A stretch of 64,000 nucleotides of DNA from JANRKB01 sp033763695 (lineage in GTDB: Bacteria > Planctomycetota > Phycisphaerae > Phycisphaerales > UBA1924), in the NCBI GenBank assembly GCA_033763695.1, contig JANRKB010000002.1:1-64000 (forward strand), in the 5' to 3' direction. Shown here piece by piece: positions 41,806 to 51,600 of the stretch. The notes under the pieces are model-generated. The model was given only the letters and a program-made list of their open reading frames with translations. It searched no databases and was not told the origin of the DNA. A program made the position numbers and the translations under genes. The first letter of the stretch is position 1. Every line of letters starts with the position of its first letter.

Positions 41806-43959
41806 ATGAAGATTCAGACGACAACGGCCGCACTGATGTTGACCCTCACCGCGGGCCTGGCGTTTGGCCAGTCGCTCAACATCGACATCGATCGCGCCAG
41901 CGGCACCGGCTCGGGTGTCTCGGCAAGCACCTACGGCGCGGCTTCAGGGATGAACGGCGTCTGGACGAGCGTGCTGCCCTCCAATGCCGCCGCCACGACG
42001 CTTCTTACCCTCGGCGGCGTCAACTCCGGCGTCACGATCACGCGCACGGGCGACTCCTCGTCCTCGGGCAGCACCGCCACCACCGGCAGCGCGAGCACCG
42101 ACTACTCGCGCCTCATCTACGACTACTCCGACCTCTTCGGGCCCAACGATCAGGTCACCTACACCCTCAACGGCCTGGATCAGGGCTTCTATCGCCTGTA
42201 CGTCTATGCCTGCATTCCCGGCACGCCCGGCTTCTACACCGACGGCTTTGGTTCCACCGTCTACCACGGCACCACCATCGGCGTTGAACTCGGAGGCTCC
42301 ACCGTTGGCTACGCGACGACCACCGGCCCCGTCGTGGGCGGCACGTTCCAGAAGGGTGTGACGCACAACGTCTTCAACGTCCTCGTCGGCGCAGGCGCTC
42401 CCGCGCTCGCGGTCCAGGCCTATCCCTCGGACAACTCCTACTTCGCCGCCAAAGCCGCGCTCAACGGCATGCAGCTCGTCAAGATCACCGCGACGCGCAT
42501 CTACGTCGATGCCTCAGCGACCGCGGGCCTCCAGACCGGCCTCACCTGGTCCAACGCCTTCACCAACCTCGATGACGCTCTCGACATGGCCAAGGCCAGC
42601 GGCGGCCAGATCACCGAGATCTGGGTTGCCAACGGCGTCTACAAGCCCTTCCCGATCAACAGCCGCAGCGCGTCGTTTGACATCCCCAGCGGCGTCAAGC
42701 TCTACGGCGGCTTCGCCGGCGGCGAGACCCGTCTCTCCGATCGCGATCCTTCGGCCAACGTGACGCTCCTGAGCGGCGAAGGCACGACGATCGCGACCAC
42801 CGACAACCTCTACCACGTCGTCACCATGGTCGGCTGCAACAGCAGCACGCTCCTCGATGGCTTCGAGATCCGCAGCGGCCGCGCTGATCAGAACTCGACC
42901 AGCAACGGCATCAGCTCCCAGACCGGCGGCGGCCTCGTCATCAAGGACGGCTTCCCGAAGATCAAGAACTGCGTCTTTGGCAACAACTACGCCCTCCTTG
43001 AAGGCGGCGCGGTCATGATCCAGGGCACCGCCAGCCCCGACTTCTCCGGCAACACCTTCATCAAGAACTCTGCCGGTTCCTACGGCGGCGCCATCCGTTG
43101 CACCACGACCAACTCCGCCACCCAGTACCTCTACAACAACCGCTTCCTTGACAACGATGCCGGCATCAACGGCGGTGCCATCAACACCACCGGCGGCACC
43201 ATGCAGTTCGCCAACAGCACCTTCATCGCCAACACCGCCACCAGCAACGGCGGCGCGGTCTACTGCTTCAGCCCCACCGTCCGCTTCTACAACTGCACCA
43301 TCGCCTCCAACAGCGCCTGCACCTACGGCGGCGTCGGCGTGGCCTTCGGCGGCACGGCCTCTGTCAACAACACCATGTTCTTCGGCAACACCGACTCCAA
43401 CGCCTCCACCTCGCTGCAAGCCGGCAACTTCGGCGGCGACGCAGGCACCACACTCAGCCTGAACTACAGCCGCCTCCAGGGCCTGGACAACACCATCCCC
43501 GGCAGCGGCAACATCAGCTCCACGCCCACCTTCAAGAACCCCTCAGGTCCCGACGGCGTGCAAGGCACCATGGACGACGACTGGTCGCTGGATCGCTCCT
43601 CGGCCGGCGTCGACGCGGGCAACAACAGCCTGCTCCCGATCGACTACTTCGACACCAACGCCAACGGCTCGACGGGCGACCTCCTGCCCTTCGATCTCGC
43701 CGGCCTCAAGCGTCGCGTCGATGTGGGCACCAAGGCCGACACCGGCCTGGGCACCGCCCCGATCGTTGACATGGGCGCCTACGAGACCCCCTACTGCCCC
43801 GCAGACTTCAACAACGACGGCTTCCTCGACTTCACCGACTTCGATGACTTCGTCGCCGCCTTCGAAGCCGGCAGTGCGTCCTCCGACTTCAACGGCGACT
43901 CGTTCCTCGACTTCACCGACTTCGACGCCTTCGTCGCGGCCTTCGAGGCAGGCTGCTAA
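41806..43959 (+). CDS. Secreted right-handed beta-helix protein with dockerin-like GC tail
   Basis: 717 residues from the second ATG (41806), because AAGGGG lies 6 nt upstream of it; an ATG two codons earlier is in frame. Signal peptide TAALMLTLTAGLAFGQ. Residues about 245-600 carry polymorphic-outer-membrane-protein-like coils with repeated FGNN/FIKN/FIAN and GGA(I/V) motifs (GGAVMIQ, GGAIRCT, GGAINTT, GGAVYCF). The C-terminus has two EF-hand/dockerin-like repeats, ADFNNDGFLDFTDFDDFV and SDFNGDSFLDFTDFDAFV, then FEAGC. It follows the giant repeat protein by 281 bp and has its own terminator. Likely an extracellular adhesin or polysaccharide-binding protein. Confidence 0.85.
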   Translation: MKIQTTTAALMLTLTAGLAFGQSLNIDIDRASGTGSGVSASTYGAASGMNGVWTSVLPSNAAATTLLTLGGVNSGVTITRTGDSSSSGSTATTGSASTDYSRLIYDYSDLFGPNDQVTYTLNGLDQGFYRLYVYACIPGTPGFYTDGFGSTVYHGTTIGVELGGSTVGYATTTGPVVGGTFQKGVTHNVFNVLVGAGAPALAVQAYPSDNSYFAAKAALNGMQLVKITATRIYVDASATAGLQTGLTWSNAFTNLDDALDMAKASGGQITEIWVANGVYKPFPINSRSASFDIPSGVKLYGGFAGGETRLSDRDPSANVTLLSGEGTTIATTDNLYHVVTMVGCNSSTLLDGFEIRSGRADQNSTSNGISSQTGGGLVIKDGFPKIKNCVFGNNYALLEGGAVMIQGTASPDFSGNTFIKNSAGSYGGAIRCTTTNSATQYLYNNRFLDNDAGINGGAINTTGGTMQFANSTFIANTATSNGGAVYCFSPTVRFYNCTIASNSACTYGGVGVAFGGTASVNNTMFFGNTDSNASTSLQAGNFGGDAGTTLSLNYSRLQGLDNTIPGSGNISSTPTFKNPSGPDGVQGTMDDDWSLDRSSAGVDAGNNSLLPIDYFDTNANGSTGDLLPFDLAGLKRRVDVGTKADTGLGTAPIVDMGAYETPYCPADFNNDGFLDFTDFDDFVAAFEAGSASSDFNGDSFLDFTDFDAFVAAFEAGC

Positions 43960-44040
43960 ACAGTCTTGAACACACTCCGCGGCAGGGCACCCACGAACCC
44001 CGCCGCTGACGCCAAGCCCCTGTTTCCAAACGGGGGCACG

Positions 44041-44076
44041 ACCGACCCGGACCACCATCCGGGTCGGTTTGTTTTT
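44041..44076 (+). terminator. Intrinsic terminator after the beta-helix gene
   Basis: Perfect 11-bp stem (44041-44051 with 44058-44068), 6-nt loop, then TTGTTTTT. Confidence 0.9.
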
Positions 44077-44264
44077 CACGCAAACGCCTGCCGCGAGAAC
44101 GGTTGGAACACACCCCACGAATTCTCTGGCCGAGGGCGAGCCGCACGTCGCATGGTTGGTGTGCAAAGCGGGGGGACGCTGAGCACCGGCCTTCTGAACC
44201 TGGCGCGCTTGCCCCGTGCGCCAAGGGACTCCATCCCGCGTTTGTCGCGGGCCTTGGAGACGCG

Positions 44265-44297
44265 CCGGCTCGGAGTCCCCCCTCCGGGCCGGTTTTT
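44265..44297 (+). terminator. Second strong plus-strand terminator
   Basis: 11-bp stem (44265-44275 with 44282-44292, one T-G pair), 6-nt loop, then TTTTTG. No plus-strand coding gene lies between it and the preceding terminator, so it suggests an untranslated transcript. Confidence 0.75.
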
Positions 44298-44407
44298 GTT
44301 GACAGCCCACGGCCGGGCCGCTTCAGCGCGTACCGAATCCGCGACGTCGCGATCAAGCGCGACGTCTGCTCCACACATCGCTCCACGTTGTTCATCCGCG
44401 TCGGGGC

Positions 44408-44905
44408 TCAGCCGACGACTTTGGCGCTGGTGATCACCACCGCTTCGACCGGCACGTCACCCATGCCGCTCTTGACGCCAGTCTTCACCGCCTTGATGGC
44501 GTCCACGACTTCCATGCCCTGCGTGACTGCGCCGAACACGGCATATGCCGCGCCATCGGGCTGCGGGCGATCGAGGAAGTCGTTGTCAACGACATTGATG
44601 AAGAACTGACAAGTGGCCGAGTCGGGGTTGCCGCCCAGGCGTGCCATCGCGATGGTGCCGCGCTTGTTCTTCAGGCCGTTGCGCCACTCGTTGGCGATCG
44701 CGGCATTGGTCTTCTTCTGCTTCATGTCGGGCGTGTAGCCGCCACCCTGGATCATGAAGCCATTGATCACGCGATGGAAAATGGTGCCGTCGTAATGCCC
44801 GGCGTTGACGTACTCGACGAAGTTTTTGCTCGAGACGGGAGCCTTCTGCGCATCGAGCTGAATCGTGATGTCACCCTTGGACGTGGAGAGAAGAATCGTC
44901 GACAT
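44408..44905 (-). CDS. ppiB: Peptidyl-prolyl cis-trans isomerase, cyclophilin type
   Basis: 165 residues from ATG 44905, with GGGAG 8 nt upstream. Family motifs are TSKGDITIQLDAQKAPVSSK, FHRVINGFMIQGGGY (catalytic Arg in FHRV), TIAMARLGGNPDSATCQFFI and AVFGAVTQGMEVVD. There is no signal peptide, so it is cytoplasmic like PpiB. It catalyses proline isomerisation during folding. It is convergent with the structured region before it and divergent from the DinB-like gene. Confidence 0.94.
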   Translation of the reverse strand: MSTILLSTSKGDITIQLDAQKAPVSSKNFVEYVNAGHYDGTIFHRVINGFMIQGGGYTPDMKQKKTNAAIANEWRNGLKNKRGTIAMARLGGNPDSATCQFFINVVDNDFLDRPQPDGAAYAVFGAVTQGMEVVDAIKAVKTGVKSGMGDVPVEAVVITSAKVVG

Positions 44906-45166
44906 GAGCGGCTCCCAGCGGAGAAAGTGACGCCTCAATCATGAACGCCGGGCGTCGCGGCGGCTCGGCCAAACGTCTTGCCGAGCGGAGAGCGTAGCAC
45001 TGCGCCGCGGCGCGAACAGGCGTCGAAGTCGCGCGAAAGAAAACCTGTGCGAACCCCCGAATTCGAGGTGACGTTTGGTGATTCGTCCGCTCTAATCAAC
45101 ACATGTGCGGCTCCCTTGTTGCCGCGCGTGCCGCTCGATCCTTCCTCAGCCACGGAGAACTCCGCC

Positions 45167-45655
45167 ATGTCGCGTGCCAGCGCTCTCGATCTCCTCCGCT
45201 TCACCCGCGCCATCACCGACGGCCTCTTCAAGGACTTCCCCGAGGCCAAGTGGACCTACCAGCCCTCCCCCACCGACAACCACGCCCTCTGGACGCTCGG
45301 CCACCTCGCCAGCACCGACGCGTGGATCTGCGGCGTGGTCGGCGCTCCCGGCGCATCGATGCCCGACGGCTACGACAAACTCTTCGGCATGGGCAGCAAG
45401 CCCGTCGACGACCCCGCCGCGTATCCCAAGCCCGCCGATGTGATGAAGGTGATGCACGCCAATCGCGCCGCGCTCCTCGCGTGGCTCGAGAAGGCCACGC
45501 CCGAGCAACTCGCCAAGTCCACCAAGGAAGCCACCGGCAACTTCATGAACGACGCCATCGATGGCGCGCTCAAGATCGGCTGGCATGAGGGTTGGCACTG
45601 CGGCCAGCTCGCGGGCATCCGCAAGGCCCTGGGCCTCAAGAACGTCATCGGCTGA
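45167..45655 (+). CDS. DinB-like (DUF664-type) metalloprotein
   Basis: 162 residues from ATG 45167, with GGAGA upstream. The four-helix-bundle DinB family is suggested by HALWTLGHLASTDAWI (His about 46) and the late pair in GWHEGWHCGQLAGIRKAL (His about 140 and 144). Together these fit the family's three-His metal site. DinB-like proteins include bacillithiol and mycothiol-dependent transferases and uncharacterised enzymes; the activity here cannot be told. It lies 48 bp upstream of the amidotransferase gene, possibly co-transcribed. Confidence 0.8.
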   Translation: MSRASALDLLRFTRAITDGLFKDFPEAKWTYQPSPTDNHALWTLGHLASTDAWICGVVGAPGASMPDGYDKLFGMGSKPVDDPAAYPKPADVMKVMHANRAALLAWLEKATPEQLAKSTKEATGNFMNDAIDGALKIGWHEGWHCGQLAGIRKALGLKNVIG

Positions 45656-45703
45656 ACCGATCGCACTCGGCGTGCCCCGCTGACGACGATATCATCGCCC
45701 ACT

Positions 45704-46459
45704 ATGGCGATCATCGTCTTTCAGCATTGGAACACCGGCACGCCGGGTCGACTCGGCCTCACGCTCCGCGACCACGGCTTCTCGCTCGACATCCGCCGCC
45801 TCGATCTACCCGCCAACCACGCCGGACAGGTCGGGCTCAATGTCGGTGTGCCCACAGACTTTGACAACGTCCACGGCGTCGTCGTCCTTGGCGGGCCGCA
45901 GAACGTCACCGACCTCGCCAACCTTCCCTGGATGCAGCAGGAAGTCGAGTTCATCAAGCAGGCCCACGCCCGCGAACTGCCCCTCATCGGCATCTGCCTC
46001 GGACACCAACTCATCGCCCACGCTCTGGGCGGCAGCGTCGGCCCGATGGACAAGCCCGAGATCGGCTTCAGCCGCGTGCGCCTCAGCGTGCCGGGACAGA
46101 CCGAGCCCGTGCTCGGCGGCGTCGCGTGGGATGTGCCGCAGTATGAATCGCACGGCCAGGAAGTGAAGACCCTGCCCGCGGGCGCGACGCTCCTCGCATC
46201 CAGCGCGGCGTGCAAGATCCAAGCCTTCAAGACTGGTATCCGCACCTTCGGCTTCCAGTACCACTTTGAAGTCGATCGCGCCGCGATTGACCAGTACGTC
46301 GCCGCCGACGCCAAAGACCTGGCCCAGATCGGCAGCAGCGCGGCCGAGATCAACACGCAGGCCCAGCAGCACTACGAGATGTTCGCCCGCTCGGCCGATC
46401 GCCTGTGCGTCAACCTCGCAACTCTGCTCTTCCCCGTCGCCAAACGCATGAACGCGTGA
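45704..46459 (+). CDS. Class I glutamine amidotransferase (GMP synthase-like, stand-alone)
   Basis: 251 residues, a single GATase1 domain. The nucleophile elbow is LIGICLGHQLIAHALGG (Cys about 98) and the catalytic His-x-Glu is in FGFQYHFEVD (about 187-189). The oxyanion region is VVLGGPQNVTD. No synthetase domain is fused or adjacent. Members of this group are often annotated as GMP synthase-like or gamma-glutamyl hydrolases acting on small molecules. The substrate is unknown. It is 42 bp upstream of tgt. Confidence 0.88.
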   Translation: MAIIVFQHWNTGTPGRLGLTLRDHGFSLDIRRLDLPANHAGQVGLNVGVPTDFDNVHGVVVLGGPQNVTDLANLPWMQQEVEFIKQAHARELPLIGICLGHQLIAHALGGSVGPMDKPEIGFSRVRLSVPGQTEPVLGGVAWDVPQYESHGQEVKTLPAGATLLASSAACKIQAFKTGIRTFGFQYHFEVDRAAIDQYVAADAKDLAQIGSSAAEINTQAQQHYEMFARSADRLCVNLATLLFPVAKRMNA

Positions 46460-46501
46460 CCAGCGCGGGTGGCTGCATGACATGCCCCGCTACGCTTGAG
46501 C

Positions 46502-47815
46502 GTGACTGAGGCGCTGAAGTTTGACATCTCGATGCGATCGAGCTCCACGCGAGCGCGGCTCGGGCGTGTGACGACCTGTCATGGGTCGTTCGATACGCCC
46601 GCGTTCATGCCGGTGGGCACCAAGGGCACGATCAAGGGCATCTTGCCCGGACTCGTGCAGCAGACCGGCGCGCAGATTGTCCTGAACAACACCTATCATC
46701 TGCTGCTCCGTCCTGGCCCCGATCTCGTCGCGCGCCAAGGCGGCGTGCACAAGTTCATGAACTGGTGCGGGCCGATCCTCACCGACTCGGGCGGCTATCA
46801 GGCCTATTCGCTCGCCGCCATGAACGCCGTCGACGACGATGGCGTGGAGTTCAAGTCGATCGTCGATGGCAGCATGATTCGCCTGACGCCCGAGCGTGCG
46901 ACACAAGTGCAAAACCTGCTCGGCGCGGACATCATCATGGCGTTCGACGACTGCCCGCCGTCGGTCGACCCCGCGACGGAGGTCGTCAATCAAGATCGCC
47001 TCAAGGCGGCCGTGTCGCGCGATGCGGCGAGCACGATGGCGCGAAGCGCGACAGCGGACGCCGCCAAGAAACCCAATCGCAAGCGCGTCTACGACCACGC
47101 GGCACGCCTCGACATCGCCAACGAGCGCACCGTGCGCTGGCTGCAGCGCTGCAAAGACGCGCACAGCCGCCCCGGCGAGCAATCGCTCTTTGGCATCGTG
47201 CAAGGCGGCACCGATCTCGCACGCCGCTCGTGGTCCGTCGAGCGCGTCTGCAACATCGAGCTCCCCGGCTACGCGATCGGCGGCGTTGCGGTCGGCGAAA
47301 CCAGCGAACAGATCGCCCATGTCGTGCGCCACACCGCGCCGCTCATGCCCGACGCCAAGCCTCGCTATCTCATGGGCGTCGGCTATGAACGCGACCTGCT
47401 CGCGGCGGTGCTCGCGGGCGTCGACATGTTCGACTGCGTGCTGCCGACCCGCAACGGGCGAAACGCGAATGCCTTCACGCCGACGGGCCAGATCCGCCTC
47501 CGCAACGCCAAGTACGCCGAGGATCCGCGCCCGATGCAGGAGGACTGCGATTGCCCGGCGTGCAAGCCAAGCGGCTATGGCTGGCAGAACTGGACCGACG
47601 CGAGCGGCACGCCGGGGGTCTTCAGCCGCGCGTACATCCGCCACCTCTTTATGGCCGACGAGATGCTCGGGCCGATCCTTGTGACGCTGCACAACCTGCG
47701 GCACTTCCAGCGCTTCATGGCCGACATCCGCGCCACCATCGCCACCGACGATTGGTCGGGGTTGCTCGCCCGCTGGCCCGTCGCGGCGATGGCAGGTTCG
47801 ACGACAGATGCCTGA
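46502..47815 (+). CDS. tgt: Queuine tRNA-ribosyltransferase
   Basis: About 437 residues. The start is taken at GTG 46502; a TTG two codons upstream is possible, and the conserved opening (ALKFDIS) lies after both. Catalytic Asp in GPILTDSGGYQAYSL, nucleophile Asp region FDCVLPTRNGRNA, substrate-site IIMAFDDCPP and GIVQGGTD are intact. The zinc site reads DCDCPACKP with a later His in RAYIRHLFMADE. It exchanges guanine 34 for a queuosine precursor in tRNAs with GUN anticodons. A basic insertion (TADAAKKPNRKRVYDH) precedes RLDIANERTVRWL. The order tgt-yajC-secDF is the conserved one. Confidence 0.95.
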   Translation: MTEALKFDISMRSSSTRARLGRVTTCHGSFDTPAFMPVGTKGTIKGILPGLVQQTGAQIVLNNTYHLLLRPGPDLVARQGGVHKFMNWCGPILTDSGGYQAYSLAAMNAVDDDGVEFKSIVDGSMIRLTPERATQVQNLLGADIIMAFDDCPPSVDPATEVVNQDRLKAAVSRDAASTMARSATADAAKKPNRKRVYDHAARLDIANERTVRWLQRCKDAHSRPGEQSLFGIVQGGTDLARRSWSVERVCNIELPGYAIGGVAVGETSEQIAHVVRHTAPLMPDAKPRYLMGVGYERDLLAAVLAGVDMFDCVLPTRNGRNANAFTPTGQIRLRNAKYAEDPRPMQEDCDCPACKPSGYGWQNWTDASGTPGVFSRAYIRHLFMADEMLGPILVTLHNLRHFQRFMADIRATIATDDWSGLLARWPVAAMAGSTTDA

Positions 47816-48041
47816 GGCGCCCCTCCACACTCGGCAACAGACCAAACAAATACCGTAAGAAAAACCAGAATAAAGCAGGCAGCGCGGAGCCTTTTGCCTT
47901 CGGCGCGTCAACAATCCCCGCCACGCCCTGCATGGGCGGCGGTGTGTATTGGCACGGGTCGGCGGGCAAGGCGCCCGCGGCCGGTGCTGTCATGCCACGA
48001 TCGGCACGCCGATGGTTTCGCGCCTCTTTGTTGAGTCATCC

Positions 48042-48575
48042 ATGAATACTCCCACCACTGACCTTTCGGGCTGGACCACTTTGACCCTCGCGCAGGCGAG
48101 CACGCCGGAAGCCGGTGCCGCTCCCGCCGCCCCCGCGGCCAGCGGCCCCGTGACGCCCGTCGGCATGCCCGGCCAAGGCGGCGCTGCCACCCAGGCCGTC
48201 ACGCCCGCCACGGGCGCGGCTGGCGGCGCGACGGGCGCAGGCGGCACGGGTCCCGCCCCGAGCACATGGGGCCTGCTGCTGCCCATGGTGCTCGTCCTCG
48301 GCATCATGATCATCATGAGCGTCGTCACCGGCCGGCGCGACAAGAAGAAGCGTCAGGAACTCATGAGCGGCCTTGAGCGCGGCGACACCGTGCAGCTCTC
48401 GGGCGGCATGATCGGCACCGTCATCGAAATCCGCGACGAAGACGTCCTCGTCAAGTTCGAGGAAGGCAAGATCCGCTTTGTCAAGGCCGCCGTCCAGACC
48501 ATCCTCCGCAAGGCCAAGGGCGCCAACGGCACCATCGAAGCCAAAGACGGCAACAAGGTGACCGCGTCGGTGTAA
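48042..48575 (+). CDS. yajC: Preprotein translocase accessory subunit YajC
   Basis: 177 residues from ATG 48042; an upstream in-frame ATG at 48012 is less likely. One membrane helix (LLLPMVLVLGIMIIMSVV) is followed by the YajC core: RRDKKKRQELMSGLERGDTV, LSGGMIGTVIEIRDEDVLVK and FVKAAVQTIL. The N-terminal 70 residues before the helix are an Ala/Pro/Gly-rich extension not found in short YajC proteins (about 110 residues). YajC associates with SecDF in the Sec translocon. It is 102 bp upstream of secDF. Confidence 0.93.
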   Translation: MNTPTTDLSGWTTLTLAQASTPEAGAAPAAPAASGPVTPVGMPGQGGAATQAVTPATGAAGGATGAGGTGPAPSTWGLLLPMVLVLGIMIIMSVVTGRRDKKKRQELMSGLERGDTVQLSGGMIGTVIEIRDEDVLVKFEEGKIRFVKAAVQTILRKAKGANGTIEAKDGNKVTASV

Positions 48576-48677
48576 GCGTCGGACTCACGAGGTGGCACGC
48601 CCGCAGGGACGCGGCGAGGGGCGTGCTGAAAAACCACTGATCGCCCAGACCGCATTCGCGAGCAAGGTTCGAGGTTC

Positions 48678-51600
48678 ATGCCCAAGTTCTTCCGCAACAT
48701 CACGATCGTTCTGGCGGTGCTGATCCTCTGCGCATACAGCATCTATCCGCCCAAGGAGAAGTTCCGCCTCGGGCGCGACCTCCAAGGCGGCGTGAGCCTG
48801 ACCTACACGGTGCAGATTCGTCCGGACGAAGAGCCCACCAAGGTCCTCAACGACACCATCGGCGTGCTCAAGAATCGCGTCGACCCGGACGGCGTGATGG
48901 AGATCCAGATGGTCGCCGCGGGGCGCGATCGCATCGAGATCGCGATGCCCCTGCCGCGCGACGAGGTGAAGCAGCTCCGCCGCAAGTTTGAGGACAAGCT
49001 CAAGAACCTCGGCAACGCCAACGTCACGCTCGAACGCCTCGAGCAGGCCGTCCGCCTGCCCAAGGCCGAGCGCGACGCCACCTTCGCCAAGCTCTCGGGC
49101 GGCAGCGACAAGCAGCTCGCGCTGCTCAACGCGGCGGCCGCGGCGTACGACGAGTCCAAGTCCCTTGCCGATGCCGTCGCGCAGGCCCGCGCTGCCAAGG
49201 CGACGCCCGAAGAACTCGATCCGCTGGTGAACAAGGCCGCCGACGCCGCGGTGGCGTTTGAAGAGGCTGAGAAGAAGGTGCTGGCGACGGTCCTGTCGCC
49301 CGCCGACGTCCGCCGGGCCCTCGAACTGTCTGATCGCGTCCGCAAAATCGCGCCCAGCCGCGGCGCAGATGCGACGCAGTACGTCGAGATCCCGAGCGAT
49401 CGCGCTCGTGCGCTCGATCGTCTCCGCAAGGAGCACCCCGACGCGACCGCGCAGCTTGACGACATCGTCGCGTCCTACGCCGACTATGCCAAGAGCCGTC
49501 GCACCCTCGATGACCCGCAGGACCTGATCAAGCTGCTGCGTGCCGCGGGCGTGCTTTCGTTCCGCATCACCGTCAACCCCGGCGAGCACCCCGAAGAGGC
49601 TCGCCTGCGTCAGGAACTGCGCGAGCGTGGCCCGCTCAATGTCCGCGCCAACGACGCCCGCTGGTACAAGATCAATCAGATCGCCAACTGGTACAGCGCC
49701 AAGGACGAGCTCGACTTCCTCGAAGCCGCCCCGCAAGCGTTCTTTCAGGGTCGCGGCTATGTCGGCGAGCGCTACGGCTCGGACTACTACATCCTCGCGT
49801 GGGACACGCGTGCCGCCCGCCTGACCAACGCCGACGGCACGTGGGCCGTGGCGCAGGCGCGCGAAGGCCGCGACGAACTCGGCCGCCCGTCGATCTCCTT
49901 CGAAATGGACGTGCAGGGCGCTTCTCGCCTGGGCGACCTGACTAAGACGCACGTGGGCAAGCACATGGCCGTGCTGCTTGACGATCAGGTCTACACCGCC
50001 CCGACGCTGCAGAGCGCGATCAGCAAGAGCGGCCAGATCACCGGCGACTTCAGCAAGGAAGAGCGCGACTACATCATCCGCGTGCTGGGTGCGGGCTCGC
50101 TGCAGGCCAAGCTCAGCCCCGAGCCGATCAGCCAGAACGTGCTCGGCCCCGAGCTGGGCAAGGACAACCTCGAAAACGGCATGAAGGCCGGACTTGTCGG
50201 GCTTGTCGCCGTCGGCGGATTCATGATCGTTTACTACTTCGGTTGCGGCCTCGTCGCCGTCATCGCACTGCTTTTCAACGCTCTGATCATCATGGGACTG
50301 ATGGTCATCAACCACGCCGCGTTCACGCTGCCTGGCATCGCGGGCATGATCCTCACCTTCGGCATGGCCGTCGACTCCAACGTGCTCATCTACGAGCGCA
50401 TGCGTGAAGAACTGCTGCGCGGACACGACCTCAAGACCGCCGTACGCCTCGGCTTCGACAAGGCGTTCTCGTCAATCGTCGACGGCAACATCGCAAACCT
50501 CATCATCTGCGTCGTCCTCGGCTACACCGGCACGCCCGAGATCAGGGGCTTCGCGATCACCATGGGCATCGGCGTGCTGGGCACGCTCTTCTCCGCCCTC
50601 GTCGTCACGCGCCTCATCCTCGAACTCCTCGTCTACAAGGGCGGGCTCAAGCGGATCAGCATGCTTCCGATGGCGATCCCGCAGATTCAGAGCCTCATGA
50701 CGCCCCGTGTCAACTGGCTCAAGTACCGCTTCGTCTTCCTCGCCGTCTCGGCCAGCTATGTGCTGCTCGGCCTTGGCGTTGCCTACTTCCAAGGTGAATC
50801 GCTCCTCGACACCGAGTTCCGCGGCGGCACCAAGATCACGCTGAACTTCAAGCCCTCCGCCGGCGAAGGCACTCCCCCGCTCACCATGACCCGCGCAGAG
50901 GTCGAGGACCGTGTCAAGAAGGTTGGACAAGAGGCCGCCCAGAACAGCCCCCTCCGCGCCCTCACCTCGGCGGACATCCTGCCGATTAACCCGGAGGCCG
51001 ACGGCGTCACGTCCAGCCGATTTGACATCAAGACCACCGTGACCGACGAGGCGTCGATCCGTGAGGCCCTCACCAGCGTCTTTGCCGACATGCTCGAAAG
51101 CCAGCCGACACTCACCTTTGTCGGGAGCAATGAGACGGACGCAAGCAAGGCTCCGATCTTCAAGATCATCAACGAGGAACTCGGCGCAAACATCGGGCGT
51201 TCTCTTCCAGTCGCGCGTGACGTCAAGGCGTACATGGGCGGCGCGGTGCTGATGATCCAGGACATTTCCCCGAGAACATCGCTGCAGTCGCTGACCAGCC
51301 GGCTCGAGCAGGCCCGGTCGCGTCCAGAGTTCGCCGACACACTCGGACGACGCGTGGAACTCGTCGTGCTCGCGGGCACGGACGATGATGTGAAGTCCGC
51401 CGCGCTGCTCGTGCTTGATGAAGCCGCGTCGTTCTTCGACAACGAGACGCAATGGCAGCAGCGGTTGGCAAACGTCGAATGGCGCCTGGCCAAGGCCGCG
51501 TTCACAGTCGCCAGCACGCCAGCGAGCGTTCAGCAGTTCAGCCCCGCCATCGCTTCGAGCTTCAAGGCCAACGCCGTCGTTGCGGTGCTTCTGTCGTTCC

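Larger units (their letters stand above)
43960..44407. other. Structured gene-free region after the beta-helix gene
   Basis: 448 bp with two strong plus-strand terminators (44041-44076, 44265-44297). Between them lies a sequence with several nested stems, for example CCAAGG...CCTTGG enclosing CCCGCG/CGCGGG near 44221-44257. It may hold a small RNA. Confidence 0.5.
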
